Notes: generated by a model not told the origin, from the letters alone. Counted from the first letter of the stretch, positions 47,534 to 56,987 are shown. The stretch: DNA of 64,000 nucleotides from Cyclobacteriaceae bacterium (GCA_028284125.1 JANQSI010000018.1:62001-126000); one strand, 5' to 3'. Made by a program: numbers and translations.

Positions 47534-48538
47534 ATGACTAAGAAGGGGATTTTATTAGTAAATCTTGGTACTCCTGATTCAACCAAAGTAGGAGATGTAA
47601 GAAAATATCTTCGGGAGTTTTTGATGGACAAACGTGTGATTGACATTCCATTTCTCAATCGGTGGATGTTAGTCAATCTCATCATTGCGCCTCTCAGAGC
47701 TCCTAAATCAGCCAAGGAATATCGACTGCTTTTTGATGAGAAGGGATCTCCGTTGAAATATTATGGTTTCGAAGTAAGAGACAAATTACGTGAAAAATTG
47801 AGTGATGACTTCCAGGTTGAATTGGCCATGCGGTATCAAAACCCATCCATTCAAGAGGGACTAAATTCACTAAGAGATTGTGCTTCCATTCACATAATTC
47901 CATTATTCCCACAATACGCTTCAGCCAGTACCGGTTCGGTTCAAGATAAGGTGATGGAGATCGTGAAGGATTGGCAAATCATTCCAGATATAAAATTCAC
48001 TTCCCAGTTTTTTGAAGAAGAACTGTTTCTTGAAACGATTGTTGATAATGCCAAAAAACTGATGAATGAAACAATTTATGATCATTTCATTTTCAGTTAT
48101 CATGGAATTCCTGAGCGACAGATTATAAAAGGCTCAGTGGACAATTACTGTCAATTGGGAGATTGTTGTTCTTCGATCACAGATAAGAACAGGTACTGCT
48201 ATCGAGCTCAGTGTTTTGCTACGACAGAACTTCTCGTAAAAAAACTTGGGATCGAAAAAGGAAGCTATTCGGTGACTTTCCAATCAAGACTTGGCAAAAC
48301 ACCATGGATCCAGCCCTATACGGATGAAGCATTGGAAGAATTGGCAAAAAATGGAACAAAAAAAGTATTGGCATTTTCACCGGCATTCATTTCCGATTGT
48401 CTTGAGACAACCATAGAGGTAGGAGAAGCCTATCAGGAAGATTTCATAGAAGCGGGTGGCGAGCAATGGAACCTAGTTCCAAGTCTTAATGCGGAGGATA
48501 AATGGGTCGAGTGTTTGGCTCATATTGTGACAAAATAA
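47534..48538 (+). CDS. hemH: Ferrochelatase
   Basis: This 334-residue enzyme inserts iron into the porphyrin ring, the last step of haem synthesis. It begins GILLVNLGTPDST, has the substrate His motif HFIFSYHGIPERQ and the FQSRLGKTPWIQPYTDE and SPAFISDCLETTIEV signatures with the catalytic Glu. A cluster of five Cys lies in DNYCQLGDCC and RYCYRAQCFATT, possibly an internal [2Fe-2S] site as in some bacterial ferrochelatases. It is the last gene of the run from 46282 and ends at a terminator. Confidence 0.95.
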   Translation: MTKKGILLVNLGTPDSTKVGDVRKYLREFLMDKRVIDIPFLNRWMLVNLIIAPLRAPKSAKEYRLLFDEKGSPLKYYGFEVRDKLREKLSDDFQVELAMRYQNPSIQEGLNSLRDCASIHIIPLFPQYASASTGSVQDKVMEIVKDWQIIPDIKFTSQFFEEELFLETIVDNAKKLMNETIYDHFIFSYHGIPERQIIKGSVDNYCQLGDCCSSITDKNRYCYRAQCFATTELLVKKLGIEKGSYSVTFQSRLGKTPWIQPYTDEALEELAKNGTKKVLAFSPAFISDCLETTIEVGEAYQEDFIEAGGEQWNLVPSLNAEDKWVECLAHIVTK

Positions 48539-48540
48539 AA

Positions 48541-48568
48541 ACACCCCGCGACTGACTCAACGGGGTGT
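48541..48568. terminator. Bidirectional hairpin terminator between hemH and a convergent gene
   Basis: ACACCCCG (48541-48548) and CGGGGTGT (48561-48568) form an 8-bp GC-rich stem with a 12-nt loop. An A run precedes it on the plus strand. It sits directly after the hemH stop and 23 bases beyond the convergent gene stop. Confidence 0.8.
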
Positions 48569-48591
48569 CCATAGCTGATCGGAGGATCTTG

Positions 48592-49482
48592 CTACTGGTT
48601 TTCTTCCTTCTTGAGCATGCGCAATGCTCCTTTTCCGAGATTATCAATGACCATTTGTCGGTAAGCAGGTGTATCGAGAAATCCGGAATTTAAGAACTCT
48701 GTCATCACTGGTCCCCAATCACTGTCCAAAGGCATAATAATTCCAAACTCATCTCCGAGTCGATCACCCACCGCATGTCTCTTAATCGGTTTCCCCTGGT
48801 TAACTACAAACTCCAGGTAGTAGTACATATCTAGATAGCCATAACCATTTGGATCTTCAGCTAGCTTTTCTGCCAATGCCTTACTAGAAGGTATGTCGAT
48901 CATATTCATTTCAAGGAAGAGTTTGTTTTTTGTCTCAATCATCAATTTATGATTAACCGAGGAGGGAACCACGTAGGCATTTTTGGATTGAAAAGTTGAA
49001 CTTATTTGATCCATGCTTTCCAAGGTGGGGAAACTCTTGTTTGAAAGCATGACGGAAATGTTATTTAGAAAAGCAGGACTGAACAATAATTTTTTCTTGC
49101 GTTCCGGATTAATACTAGTGTTGCTGAGGCCAAAGACTCCACCGGAGCTAATGCCCACCTTATTCAAATAGGTTTTGAAACTGTTTTGAGGGACACCCGA
49201 GTAGTTGCTGGTTATCTTGATTCCATATTTTACTTGTAAATATTCTTCAAACTCACTCATCAGTTCTACTAGCATGCCCGAAGGCTTTCCAGATTCATCT
49301 TGAGTTGCAAATCCTTTAACACCAGCGTGAATGTAATACAGGTTAGCGGCCTTGTTTTCTATCGCCGATTTGAATGAATCACCTTGGAATTGTTCTGATG
49401 GATCATTCGCTGCTCCCAAGATGACAAGCATCACACTTGTGATCGTCAGCTTTAGGAATGCTCTTAATTTTAAATGTCTCAT
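48592..49482 (-). CDS. Exported family 3-type solute-binding protein
   Basis: From the ATG at 49482 this is a 296-residue protein with a signal peptide (KLTITSVMLVILGAAND). It has the two-lobed SBP_bac_3 pattern: GVKGFATQDESGKPSGMLVELMSEFEEYL, then GVFGLSNTSINPERKKKLLFSPAF, and a second lobe with NAYVVPSSVNHKLM and FGIIMPLDSDW. No ABC permease or ATPase is adjacent, so it may feed a distant transporter or act as a sensor. A 10-bp inverted repeat abuts its start codon. Ligand unknown. Confidence 0.8.
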   Translation of the reverse strand: MRHLKLRAFLKLTITSVMLVILGAANDPSEQFQGDSFKSAIENKAANLYYIHAGVKGFATQDESGKPSGMLVELMSEFEEYLQVKYGIKITSNYSGVPQNSFKTYLNKVGISSGGVFGLSNTSINPERKKKLLFSPAFLNNISVMLSNKSFPTLESMDQISSTFQSKNAYVVPSSVNHKLMIETKNKLFLEMNMIDIPSSKALAEKLAEDPNGYGYLDMYYYLEFVVNQGKPIKRHAVGDRLGDEFGIIMPLDSDWGPVMTEFLNSGFLDTPAYRQMVIDNLGKGALRMLKKEENQ

Positions 49483-49484
49483 GG

Positions 49485-49532
49485 TCAAATAGTTCGATCG
49501 ACAACCCAATTTTAGTCAGGTCAACTATTTGA
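49485..49532 (-). promoter_or_regulatory. Inverted repeat abutting the solute-binding-protein start codon
   Basis: TCAAATAGTT (49485-49494) and AACTATTTGA (49523-49532) are perfect 10-bp complements with a 28-nt loop. One arm ends two bases from the ATG at 49482. In RNA the hairpin could hide the ribosome-binding region; as DNA it could be an operator. Confidence 0.5.
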
Positions 49533-49644
49533 TTTGCTATTAATAGTGTCACAAAAGGTTTACATAGGTTGTAAAACACTTAAAATCCCCAATTCTAGTT
49601 TATTGAGCTATTTTGAGCGCAGTACTTAACGAATGATTTGCAGG

Positions 49645-51108
49645 TTATTTTAGTATGAGTTTACTCGGATGTGACTTATTGCCAGAGATTACATTCAAAT
49701 AATAAATTCCTGATTGGATTTCTGGCAATTTGATTTCGCCAGCTACATCTTTCCATTCTCTGACGAGTCTTCCATTTAGACTAACGAGCTCAATACGTTG
49801 AATTTCTTCCTTGAAGTCAACAGATATCAGTGATTGATTTTGAGCCGGATTAGGAAAAATTACTGGTTCATCTTTTAGCAGGCTTACTTGTATAAAATCA
49901 GATGCAATTAAAGTATCGGTTGTTGTTTCTCGCTTGCCGATAAGCATCACATCATAGAAGCCAGGAGTCGAATATGAAGATTGAGCATCATGGGTATTTA
50001 TCCATTGTGGAAACGCACCTTCCAATACCCAACGATAACTTTCATAACCCTGACTGGTGTTTTGAAATACAATGGTTTCGTCAACTCCCACTAATGTATC
50101 CGCTTGAAAAGAAAGTTTAGGTAATCCTGATTCACAATATTCGATCCTTGAGGCCAAGGAAACCCGAAGGTTTTGTAGTCGTGAAAATACGTTGATGCCT
50201 GGACAAAGCGTAGAACACCCTTCTCTATGACCTGCGATGACTCCCAACCTTCCAAGGGGATGAGAAAACGAGGCAAATGGGTCTAATTCCTGGTTGATCA
50301 ATTGAAAAGTTAATAATGATTCCAGCGATAACCATGCTTCACTCGTGGGGGTGGCAGATTCAAAATTTCCAAGAAGACAAACTCCCAGAGTACCGGTATT
50401 TGCTCCACAAAAATGTGCCCCTCTTACCCTATCTAAGCTTCCAGTTCCTGGATCACGTCCGGCGAAAATGGTACCATCTTGACCAATTAAATAGTTGTAG
50501 CCAATATCTGACCAGCCATTGACCTGGGTATGATAGATGTAGATGTCTCTTACTACTTGTGTATAATTCGTGTTGGTGTTCGAACCAGCCGAATGATGCA
50601 CGATATTGTGAAAGACTCGATGAAAGGACCTGGTATATTCAGGTTCTGGGAGTCCCTCTCTCCAAGTGGATTGCGGGACATACTCAATCGGATCGTTACA
50701 TTCAAGTATCAATTCCTCTCTGGCTTTTCTAGATCGAATGTTTGGGGTTGATCCACTTTGGATTGAAAAAAGATCAAAAGAGATATTTTGGGGCACAATC
50801 AATTCAATTTGCTGTCTGGAAGCCGGCAGTGAAATGAAATAGGTAGGCCCATCAACGTCTTCATCTTTTGGAATTATTACGACCTCACTGTTTAACACTA
50901 CTGAAAATCTGCCTTCAATTTTGCTTTTTATCACCAATGCTGAAAAACGATGACCTGGACTAAAAATAAATGAGGAATCGGAAGGGGAAACGATATATCT
51001 TTCGGCATTCTGAAGGCTTGAAGATTGAACATAGTTTGTTTGCCCTATCGCACTAAAGGATAGAAGTAAAAAGATAGCAATGCCTAAAGCTTCAATGGTC
51101 TTTTTCAT
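49645..51108 (-). CDS. PGRP-type N-acetylmuramoyl-L-alanine amidase with T9SS sorting domain
   Basis: This 487-residue secreted enzyme has a signal peptide (MKKTIEALGIAIFLLLSFSAIG). The middle is an Amidase_2/PGRP domain that cleaves the peptide from glycan in peptidoglycan: zinc ligands are the His pair in FHNIVHHSAGS and the His/Cys in AGHREGCSTLCPG. A PKD-like domain (VFQNTSQGYESYRWVLEG) follows, then a type A T9SS C-terminal sorting domain (EPVIFPNPAQNQ ... SKLILK), so it should be exported by type IX secretion and surface-attached or released. The ATG at 51108 is chosen over an upstream TTG. Role: cell-wall turnover or attack on other bacteria. Confidence 0.92.
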   Translation of the reverse strand: MKKTIEALGIAIFLLLSFSAIGQTNYVQSSSLQNAERYIVSPSDSSFIFSPGHRFSALVIKSKIEGRFSVVLNSEVVIIPKDEDVDGPTYFISLPASRQQIELIVPQNISFDLFSIQSGSTPNIRSRKAREELILECNDPIEYVPQSTWREGLPEPEYTRSFHRVFHNIVHHSAGSNTNTNYTQVVRDIYIYHTQVNGWSDIGYNYLIGQDGTIFAGRDPGTGSLDRVRGAHFCGANTGTLGVCLLGNFESATPTSEAWLSLESLLTFQLINQELDPFASFSHPLGRLGVIAGHREGCSTLCPGINVFSRLQNLRVSLASRIEYCESGLPKLSFQADTLVGVDETIVFQNTSQGYESYRWVLEGAFPQWINTHDAQSSYSTPGFYDVMLIGKRETTTDTLIASDFIQVSLLKDEPVIFPNPAQNQSLISVDFKEEIQRIELVSLNGRLVREWKDVAGEIKLPEIQSGIYYLNVISGNKSHPSKLILK

Positions 51109-51187
51109 ATCAACTCTACTGAGCAAATGGTAAGTGATCCCTGAATCAGTTTTAGAGTTTTGATTACAATGCAAAGGTACGATCTAT

Positions 51188-52111
51188 CTACCTAGGCAAA
51201 TCATTGGAAAAGTGAATGGATACTATTGTTCCTACGTTATTAGCACTTTGAATATCCATACTGCTTTTATTGCTAAAGGATTCATCTAGCAATTTTAGTC
51301 GGTCTGCGACAAAACTTTTCTTGATCATAGCTTTAGTATCATCATGACCAACTCCATTGTCACTTACACATATTTCAATGGTTTCAGGTTTTGCAATAAA
51401 CGCAAGAGTAATTCGACCTTTTGACTTTTTCTTTGATATACCATGCCATATGGCATTTTCAATTAATGGTCTGATTATCATTGAAGGTATGACCACTTCT
51501 TTTTGGTTTATTTTATCATCCACTTTTATTTCGAAATCAAACCCCCTACTTATTCTCAGTTGTTCTAGTTCAACGTAGAGCTTGATAGATTCTAACTCGT
51601 CGGATAGCAGAACTGTTAATGCCTGCGAATGATTCAATATGTTACGTATCAGCTGACTGTATTTCACAAGATATGAATCTGCAATTGAGTGTTTGTTTTC
51701 TAGAATAAAAGTTTGAATTGAGTTAATGGTGTTGAAAAGGAAATGCGGGTTTAGATGATTCCTCAATACCTTTAATTCTGCCAATTTTTTCTCTGTCGCA
51801 AGTTTCTCATCTTCTTTAACTCGTTTGCCCTTTCTGAAACACTTAAGGAAAAGATTTAGGGTTCCGAAAAAAAATAGAAATGAGAAGATCTTAAAAGCTA
51901 TTTGAAAATTTCTGTCCGTAATTTTTTGAAGGCTATCTAATCGATGAACAGAAGTGCTATCTAGGCTTATCAAAGGAAGCTTTTCGCCGAAAGCTATTCG
52001 ATCGGATCTTGAGGAATGATGATTTCCGTACGAAGTTTTGAACAAATAGGCTTGAGCGTTCGCTGATGCTATTGAAAACGTAATCAATATGATGCTGAGA
52101 GTTTTTTTCAC
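51188..52111 (-). CDS. LytS-type histidine kinase without sensor repeats
   Basis: This 307-residue kinase has a signal-like N-terminus (MKKTLSIILITFSIASANA), a short extracytoplasmic region, one helix (about 70-90) and a His_kinase domain with the phospho-acceptor His123 in NHLNPHFLFNTINS. The ATPase shows ENAIWHGISKK and SDNGVGHDD. It lacks the TPR region of the two kinases further upstream. The nearest regulator is the LytTR protein at 52364-53098, separated by 252 bases, so this gene probably has its own promoter (see 52262-52355). Confidence 0.9.
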   Translation of the reverse strand: MKKTLSIILITFSIASANAQAYLFKTSYGNHHSSRSDRIAFGEKLPLISLDSTSVHRLDSLQKITDRNFQIAFKIFSFLFFFGTLNLFLKCFRKGKRVKEDEKLATEKKLAELKVLRNHLNPHFLFNTINSIQTFILENKHSIADSYLVKYSQLIRNILNHSQALTVLLSDELESIKLYVELEQLRISRGFDFEIKVDDKINQKEVVIPSMIIRPLIENAIWHGISKKKSKGRITLAFIAKPETIEICVSDNGVGHDDTKAMIKKSFVADRLKLLDESFSNKSSMDIQSANNVGTIVSIHFSNDLPR

Positions 52112-52227
52112 GTGAACGCTTATGACTTTTCTAAATCAGAATGGAAGAAGATTGTTAACATGAATTAGTGGCTTTCAATTTTAGAACCTCCTCAAGTTCA
52201 TTTAGTGGCTACAAATCTATAAGGATC

Positions 52228-52248
52228 GTTAAATGATCCTCATTTAAC
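52228..52248. repeat. 9-bp inverted repeat with a 3-base centre
   Basis: GTTAAATGA (52228-52236) and TCATTTAAC (52240-52248) are perfect complements. The repeat lies in the leader of the kinase gene at 51188-52111, next to a -7 match TAGATTTG at 52212-52219 (minus strand). It could be a dimer operator or a short RNA hairpin. Confidence 0.5.
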
Positions 52249-52261
52249 CGATTGATGTGGA

Positions 52262-52355
52262 TAAATTTAGCTTGACTCTTAAGATTTGAGAACTACTTTG
52301 TCATCCAATGAACGAACTACACTTTTACGGTGACGAAGTGCGTATTTATCAGGAT
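52262..52355 (-). promoter_or_regulatory. LytTR-like operator plus -7 box upstream of the short kinase
   Basis: On the minus strand, half-sites GCACTTCGT (52333-52341) and GTAGTTCGT (52312-52320) lie 21 bp apart. A -7-like box TAAATTTA follows at 52262-52269, its upstream edge 43 bases below the inner half-site edge (52312). The same 48-bp element (52308-52355, 36 of 54 bases conserved in an extended alignment) recurs at 58086-58133 with the same distance to a -7 box. LytTR regulators bind direct repeats resembling [TA][AC][CA]GTTN[AG][TG] separated by 12-13 bp; here the gap is 12 bp. One GTT is degenerate (CTT). Confidence 0.5.
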
Positions 52356-52363
52356 TTAGAGAG

Positions 52364-53098
52364 CTATAAGTTGCCTTTTAACTTGGATAATAATTCATCC
52401 TTTCTTGTTCTTGAAACTTCTAACTGAGCTCCATTGTCCAACAATACATATGGATCTCTACCTTTTTTGAATTCCTTAACACGTTCAATGTTTATAATAG
52501 TGGAGCGATGTGATCTGATGAAACCATAGTCTCTCAACAGCTCTTCAAATTCACCTAACGGCTTTGAAGCTATGATTTCTTCTGATGAAAGGAAAAAAGA
52601 GGTATAATTCTTATCGGACTTTAAATAGAGAATATCTTCCACATTAATGATATGAATTCTTTCTAGCGCATTTATTGCTATTTTCTTAGGCTTATCTCCT
52701 GCTAAAACCTCTTTGACAATAGAATAATCATTCATACGCCAATTTTTCATGGTATATCTGCTGACCGCTTTTCTGAGTTCAGAAGAGTCTATTGGCTTTA
52801 ACAAGTAATCCAGGGCAGATAATCTCAATGCTTTTACTGCAAATTCATGATGTGCTGTTGTGAAGATAACCTCCAGATCTAAGCCATCAAGCTGTTCAAG
52901 CAATTCTATTCCTGTGCCACCTGGCATGTTGATGTCTAAGAAAACCAGATTAGGATTTTCTTTTTGAATCAATTGATATGCTTCAGTTATGTTTTCTGCT
53001 TCTCCTAAGACATTAACCTCTGGGCAGTACTTTTCAAGCAATATTTTTAGAGATTTTATTGCTTGTGGTTCATCGTCAACTAGCAGTGCTTTTATCAT
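52364..53098 (-). CDS. LytTR-family response regulator
   Basis: This 244-residue regulator has an N-terminal receiver (residues 1 to about 120) with acidic Asp8/Asp9 (LLVDDEP), phospho-acceptor Asp55 in VFLDINMPGG, Thr in FTTAHHEFA and Lys in LLKPID. The C-terminal LytTR DNA-binding domain (about 140-240) shows VEDILYLKSDKNYTSFFL and FIRSHRSTIINIERVKEF. It lies nine bases after the TPR kinase gene at 53108-54970 and is almost certainly its partner. It is the natural candidate to bind the paired half-sites at 52308-52355 and 58086-58133. Confidence 0.96.
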   Translation of the reverse strand: MIKALLVDDEPQAIKSLKILLEKYCPEVNVLGEAENITEAYQLIQKENPNLVFLDINMPGGTGIELLEQLDGLDLEVIFTTAHHEFAVKALRLSALDYLLKPIDSSELRKAVSRYTMKNWRMNDYSIVKEVLAGDKPKKIAINALERIHIINVEDILYLKSDKNYTSFFLSSEEIIASKPLGEFEELLRDYGFIRSHRSTIINIERVKEFKKGRDPYVLLDNGAQLEVSRTRKDELLSKLKGNL

Positions 53099-53107
53099 GG
53101 CTACATT

Positions 53108-54970
53108 TCAATTATGTAATTTATCAGGAAATTGCAATGTTGCTGTGGTCCCTACACCAACTTCACTTTCAAGGCTAACAACTGATTCTTTTTCTGCCGA
53201 TTCTTTGAGAAGTTCAAGTCTTTCCTTTACCAGGCGTACTCCTGAATGAGTATGCCCACTTCCATTTGGTGCTAATTCAAATCCAACTCCATTATCGACG
53301 ATTTTCACTTCTATTTCTTCATCTTTTAAAACAACATTAACGGTGATCTTACCTCTTTCTTCAAGTTTCGAAATCCCATGCCATATAGCATTTTCAAGAA
53401 ATGGCTGGATCACCATTGACGGGATATATGTCTCATATGGATCAATCTTCTCGTCAATTTCAATTTCAAAGTCAAAACCGTGTTTCACTCTTATTTGTTC
53501 TAATTCCAGATACAATTTAAGTGCTTTCAGTTCGTCATTAAGTGTAACGGTTAATTCATTGGAATGATCCAAGATTTTTCTCATTAACTGGCCATACTTC
53601 ACTAAATAGCTTTCGGCAACTCCCTGCTTATCATCCAAAATAAAGGTCTGGATGGAATTGAGTGCATTGAATAAGAAATGTGGATTTATTTGTGCTTTGA
53701 GTGCCTTGAGCTCAGCAAGTTTTTGGTCAATTGTTTTTTTCTCGAGCTTTTTCCTTGTTCGTACTTGCTGTAGGTAATTAACAGCTAATAAAATGGCCAA
53801 GTCGAGAATCAATCCCCCGGCTACTATCCATATGTACAACTGAGTGGTTGCTTCCTTTTCGGCGGTTTCGATATCATCGAAATGGCTTTGGACTATTTTG
53901 TCCATATCATATCGTTGGTGGAGTTTGGTGTATAATTCAAGTTCATCATCATATTTCCTGTTGTAGTATGCAGATTTTTCTTGATCTCCTAACTGGTCAT
54001 AAACTTGAAAAAGCAATTGATACGTTTCAAAGAACCAAGTCTGATGTTTGTAATCATCTTGCTCACTTTCGATAAGTTGCTCACCATAATGAAGCTGTTC
54101 CCTAGCTTTTGCAATTTCTCCAGACTTAAGATACATTTTTGCTAGTTGATAGATAATGTTTATTCTATAATCTGGCTTTCTATCAATTTGTGGATTTTGT
54201 TCTCTAAAACTCTGTGCATTCAAAAATTCCTTTTCTGAATTGTCATAATCACCTTTAGACGAATAGGCTTCTCCAAGCGTGTTATGAGCATACTCCCTTA
54301 AATGGCTCATGGAATTGGGCACTTCATCCAATATTTGATTGTTTACTAGGATTGAAGAGTCATATTCATATAAATGATTATAACACCAGCCCATAATTAA
54401 TAGCTGATGATATCTTATTTCATCATCTTCTAAATTGCTTTTTGCGGTTCTGATAGCGCGTTCGAATTCTCCTGACTTCTCAAAGGTCATTACTAGGCTA
54501 GCTTTAATCCTTGCATAGAGGTGGGTATCACTGGTTAGCTCAGCTACAGTCATTCCTTTTTCAAGGTATTTGGCTGAAAGAGCATACGACCTATAGTTTC
54601 TAAAGATGTTTCCAAGTTGTAAATAAAGTATCGATAGATGATACCTTTGATTGGGACTTAAAACTGCTTGATTGTTTTGTTCAACCTCACTTTCTTGTAT
54701 TGAGATCAAATAATTCTCAACAACTTTATCAAATTCTCCTCGCTCTCTGTAAATGCGGCCAAGTAGATAATGGCTCATCATTAGGCCATACTGGTTGTCT
54801 TCTTTTTCCGAGTCATTTTTCAGTTGTCTCACTAGCTGTAACGTGGAATCGGCATTGCTTTTAACAATCAAATGGATAGATTTAGAAAGTGTATCGGCTC
54901 GCTTTATTATCGTTTGTGATAACATTGCCAGTGGTTGTATCAAAATGAAAATAAAAAATAAGTTCCTCAT
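53108..54970 (-). CDS. TPR-containing LytS-type sensor histidine kinase
   Basis: This 620-residue kinase has a signal peptide (MRNLFFIFILIQPLAMLS), a periplasmic TPR array over about residues 40-370 (LLGRIYRERGEFDKVVENYL, LGEAYSSKGDYDNSEKEFL), a helix (LYIWIVAGGLILDLAILL, about 385-405) and a His_kinase domain with His431 in INPHFLFNALNS. The ATPase shows ENAIWHGISKLEERG and DNGVGFEL. It is nine bases upstream of the LytTR regulator, forming a two-gene operon. It is a close paralogue of 55128-56987. Signal unknown. Confidence 0.95.
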   Translation of the reverse strand: MRNLFFIFILIQPLAMLSQTIIKRADTLSKSIHLIVKSNADSTLQLVRQLKNDSEKEDNQYGLMMSHYLLGRIYRERGEFDKVVENYLISIQESEVEQNNQAVLSPNQRYHLSILYLQLGNIFRNYRSYALSAKYLEKGMTVAELTSDTHLYARIKASLVMTFEKSGEFERAIRTAKSNLEDDEIRYHQLLIMGWCYNHLYEYDSSILVNNQILDEVPNSMSHLREYAHNTLGEAYSSKGDYDNSEKEFLNAQSFREQNPQIDRKPDYRINIIYQLAKMYLKSGEIAKAREQLHYGEQLIESEQDDYKHQTWFFETYQLLFQVYDQLGDQEKSAYYNRKYDDELELYTKLHQRYDMDKIVQSHFDDIETAEKEATTQLYIWIVAGGLILDLAILLAVNYLQQVRTRKKLEKKTIDQKLAELKALKAQINPHFLFNALNSIQTFILDDKQGVAESYLVKYGQLMRKILDHSNELTVTLNDELKALKLYLELEQIRVKHGFDFEIEIDEKIDPYETYIPSMVIQPFLENAIWHGISKLEERGKITVNVVLKDEEIEVKIVDNGVGFELAPNGSGHTHSGVRLVKERLELLKESAEKESVVSLESEVGVGTTATLQFPDKLHN

Positions 54971-55052
54971 CTATTCCACTGTTTCAAGAAGCGCAGATTG
55001 TGGCAAAAAGGATCTCCATAGAGATGATCTGGCTAATTAATAGTTAGTTTTA

Positions 55053-55071
55053 TTATCATTTGATAAACTTA
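55053..55071 (-). promoter_or_regulatory. Palindrome with adjacent -7-like box upstream of a TPR kinase, copy 1
   Basis: Near-perfect palindrome TTATCATTTGATAA (55053-55066) lies directly after a -7-like box TAAGTTTA (55064-55071 on the minus strand), 83 bases ahead of the kinase start at 54970. The same arrangement occurs at 57039-57057. It could be an operator at the transcription start. Confidence 0.45.
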
Positions 55072-55127
55072 ATGAGATTTAAAGCAAACCAAATTAGTCT
55101 TGAATTTAGGTTTCGACTTTTTTGATA

Positions 55128-56987
55128 TCAAGTTAATTGATCAGAAAAACGAAGAATTGCTTTGGTTCCCTTCCCTACCTCACTTTCAATTTCAATAACT
55201 GATTTCTCACCAGTCGATTCTTTCAAAAGCTCTAAGCGTTCCTTAACCAATCTAACTCCAGCAGAATTGTGACCATCTTTACTTGGTGTGGATGAATCAA
55301 AACCTACACCATTGTCGATAATTTTTACCTCTAATTCATTTTCTAATGATTCTATCGATAAAGTGATTTTCCCCCTTGTTTCAAGCTTCGAAACTCCATG
55401 CCAAATGGCATTTTCCAAAAATGGCTGAATAACCATTGATGGAATATTAGTTTCGAAAGGCTTTACCTTCTCATCTATTTTGATTTCATAGTCAAATCCT
55501 TGCCTTACTCTAAGTTGCTCAAGCTCAACATATAATTGAAGCGTATCCAGCTCTTCGTTTAGTGGAATTATTAGGCTGTCAGAGTGATTTAGAATTTGAC
55601 GCATCAGTCGACCGTATTTCACTAAATATTCTTCTGCAATGCCATGTTTGTCCTCCAGAATAAACGAATGGATGGAGTTCAGCGCATTAAACAAAAAGTG
55701 AGGGTTGATTTGTGCTTTAAGCGCTTTAAGTTCAGCCAACTTATGATCTACTGTTTTTTTGTTCAACTTTTTTCTGGAGCGGAAAGCATTATAGCGGTTG
55801 ATGGAAAATGTAAGAGCCAAGATAAAAAGCAAACTTGCGGATACAATAGTCCTGTAGCGTCTTGTGGTAGCTTCCTTACTTTGTGTTTCTATTTCGTTGA
55901 AATAATTGTTTACTAAAATTTCCATATCGTGCTCTTGGTAAAGGTCTACGTATTTTTCAAGAGCGATTTCATATTTGGCTTTGTAAGACCGAGACTGTTC
56001 AAGATCACCAAGTAATTCATACACTTGTGATAAGTGATTATACAATTCAAAAAACCATTCTTCATATTTATAGGAAGATTGAATACTCTCGATAATTGCC
56101 TCTCCCTCAATTAGCAATGATTTTGCCTTTTCTATTTCTTCAGTCTTGATATACAATTTTGAAAAATCCACTAGTGTATTCACGACTCCTATAGGTCCGA
56201 GCTCTCTTCGAGTGTCGAATTTTCTGTGGTACAGTGCGTTTTGAAATTCAACGGCCGCCTTATCATATTCCCCAGATGCGGTATAAGCCAGACCCATGTT
56301 ATGATGAGGAATAGCTTTCTTAAAATCCCCATCGGGTAGCTCTTCAATCATTTGTTTTGAGATGAGTACCGTAGAATCATATTCCGCAAGACGATTATAG
56401 CAAACGCTCATCATACTAAGAACGGAAAAGTACGAGTACGTTCCCTTCTCTCTTTTAGGCAAAATCCGTTTCATGATCTCCAATCCTTTAGCGTAATCTC
56501 CTTGATCCCTTTTGATGACTGCTTGTTGATGGTAAAGATTCAAGATCTGAGCTTCATTAGCACTTTCCTCAGCAATTCTTAATGCTTGTTCTGAGTACTC
56601 AGCAGCAAGATCATACGCGCTGAATTTCATGAAAATTGAGGCGAGGTAACGATACTGATTTATCTGATCGTTTACTTTGTCATTGTACTCAACTTCTTCA
56701 CCTTTTCTTATTGCTTCCAAGTAGTTAAAAACTGCTTTTTCAAATTCTCCTCCTTGGTGATAGAAGATGCCAAGCATGAAGTGCCCTTTCGCAATTCCAT
56801 ACCTATTGTTTTCTTTTTCTGCATCCGATTTTAATTCAAGGGTGAGTTGGAGCGCAGAATCAGGGTATTGTTTTGATAATAAAGAAATGGCATTGAAACG
56901 CTCCTTGAACTGGGAAAAACCAAGGAATGAATGCAACAGTGTGGTTGCCAGGAGAAGAATTCTTACTTTGATAGTAGTGGATAACAT
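55128..56987 (-). CDS. TPR-containing LytS-type sensor histidine kinase
   Basis: This 619-residue paralogue of 53108-54970 has the same layout: signal-like N-terminus (IRILLLATTLLHSFLGFS), TPR array (LGIFYHQGGEFEKAVFNYLEA, MGLAYTASGEYDKAAVEFQNA), a helix (TIVSASLLFILALTFSI, about 375-395) and His_kinase domain with His430 in INPHFLFNALNS. The ATPase shows ENAIWHGVSKLETRG and DNGVGFDSS. No regulator gene follows it directly, so it may share the LytTR regulator of the downstream operon 157 bases away. Signal unknown. Confidence 0.95.
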   Translation of the reverse strand: MLSTTIKVRILLLATTLLHSFLGFSQFKERFNAISLLSKQYPDSALQLTLELKSDAEKENNRYGIAKGHFMLGIFYHQGGEFEKAVFNYLEAIRKGEEVEYNDKVNDQINQYRYLASIFMKFSAYDLAAEYSEQALRIAEESANEAQILNLYHQQAVIKRDQGDYAKGLEIMKRILPKREKGTYSYFSVLSMMSVCYNRLAEYDSTVLISKQMIEELPDGDFKKAIPHHNMGLAYTASGEYDKAAVEFQNALYHRKFDTRRELGPIGVVNTLVDFSKLYIKTEEIEKAKSLLIEGEAIIESIQSSYKYEEWFFELYNHLSQVYELLGDLEQSRSYKAKYEIALEKYVDLYQEHDMEILVNNYFNEIETQSKEATTRRYRTIVSASLLFILALTFSINRYNAFRSRKKLNKKTVDHKLAELKALKAQINPHFLFNALNSIHSFILEDKHGIAEEYLVKYGRLMRQILNHSDSLIIPLNEELDTLQLYVELEQLRVRQGFDYEIKIDEKVKPFETNIPSMVIQPFLENAIWHGVSKLETRGKITLSIESLENELEVKIIDNGVGFDSSTPSKDGHNSAGVRLVKERLELLKESTGEKSVIEIESEVGKGTKAILRFSDQLT

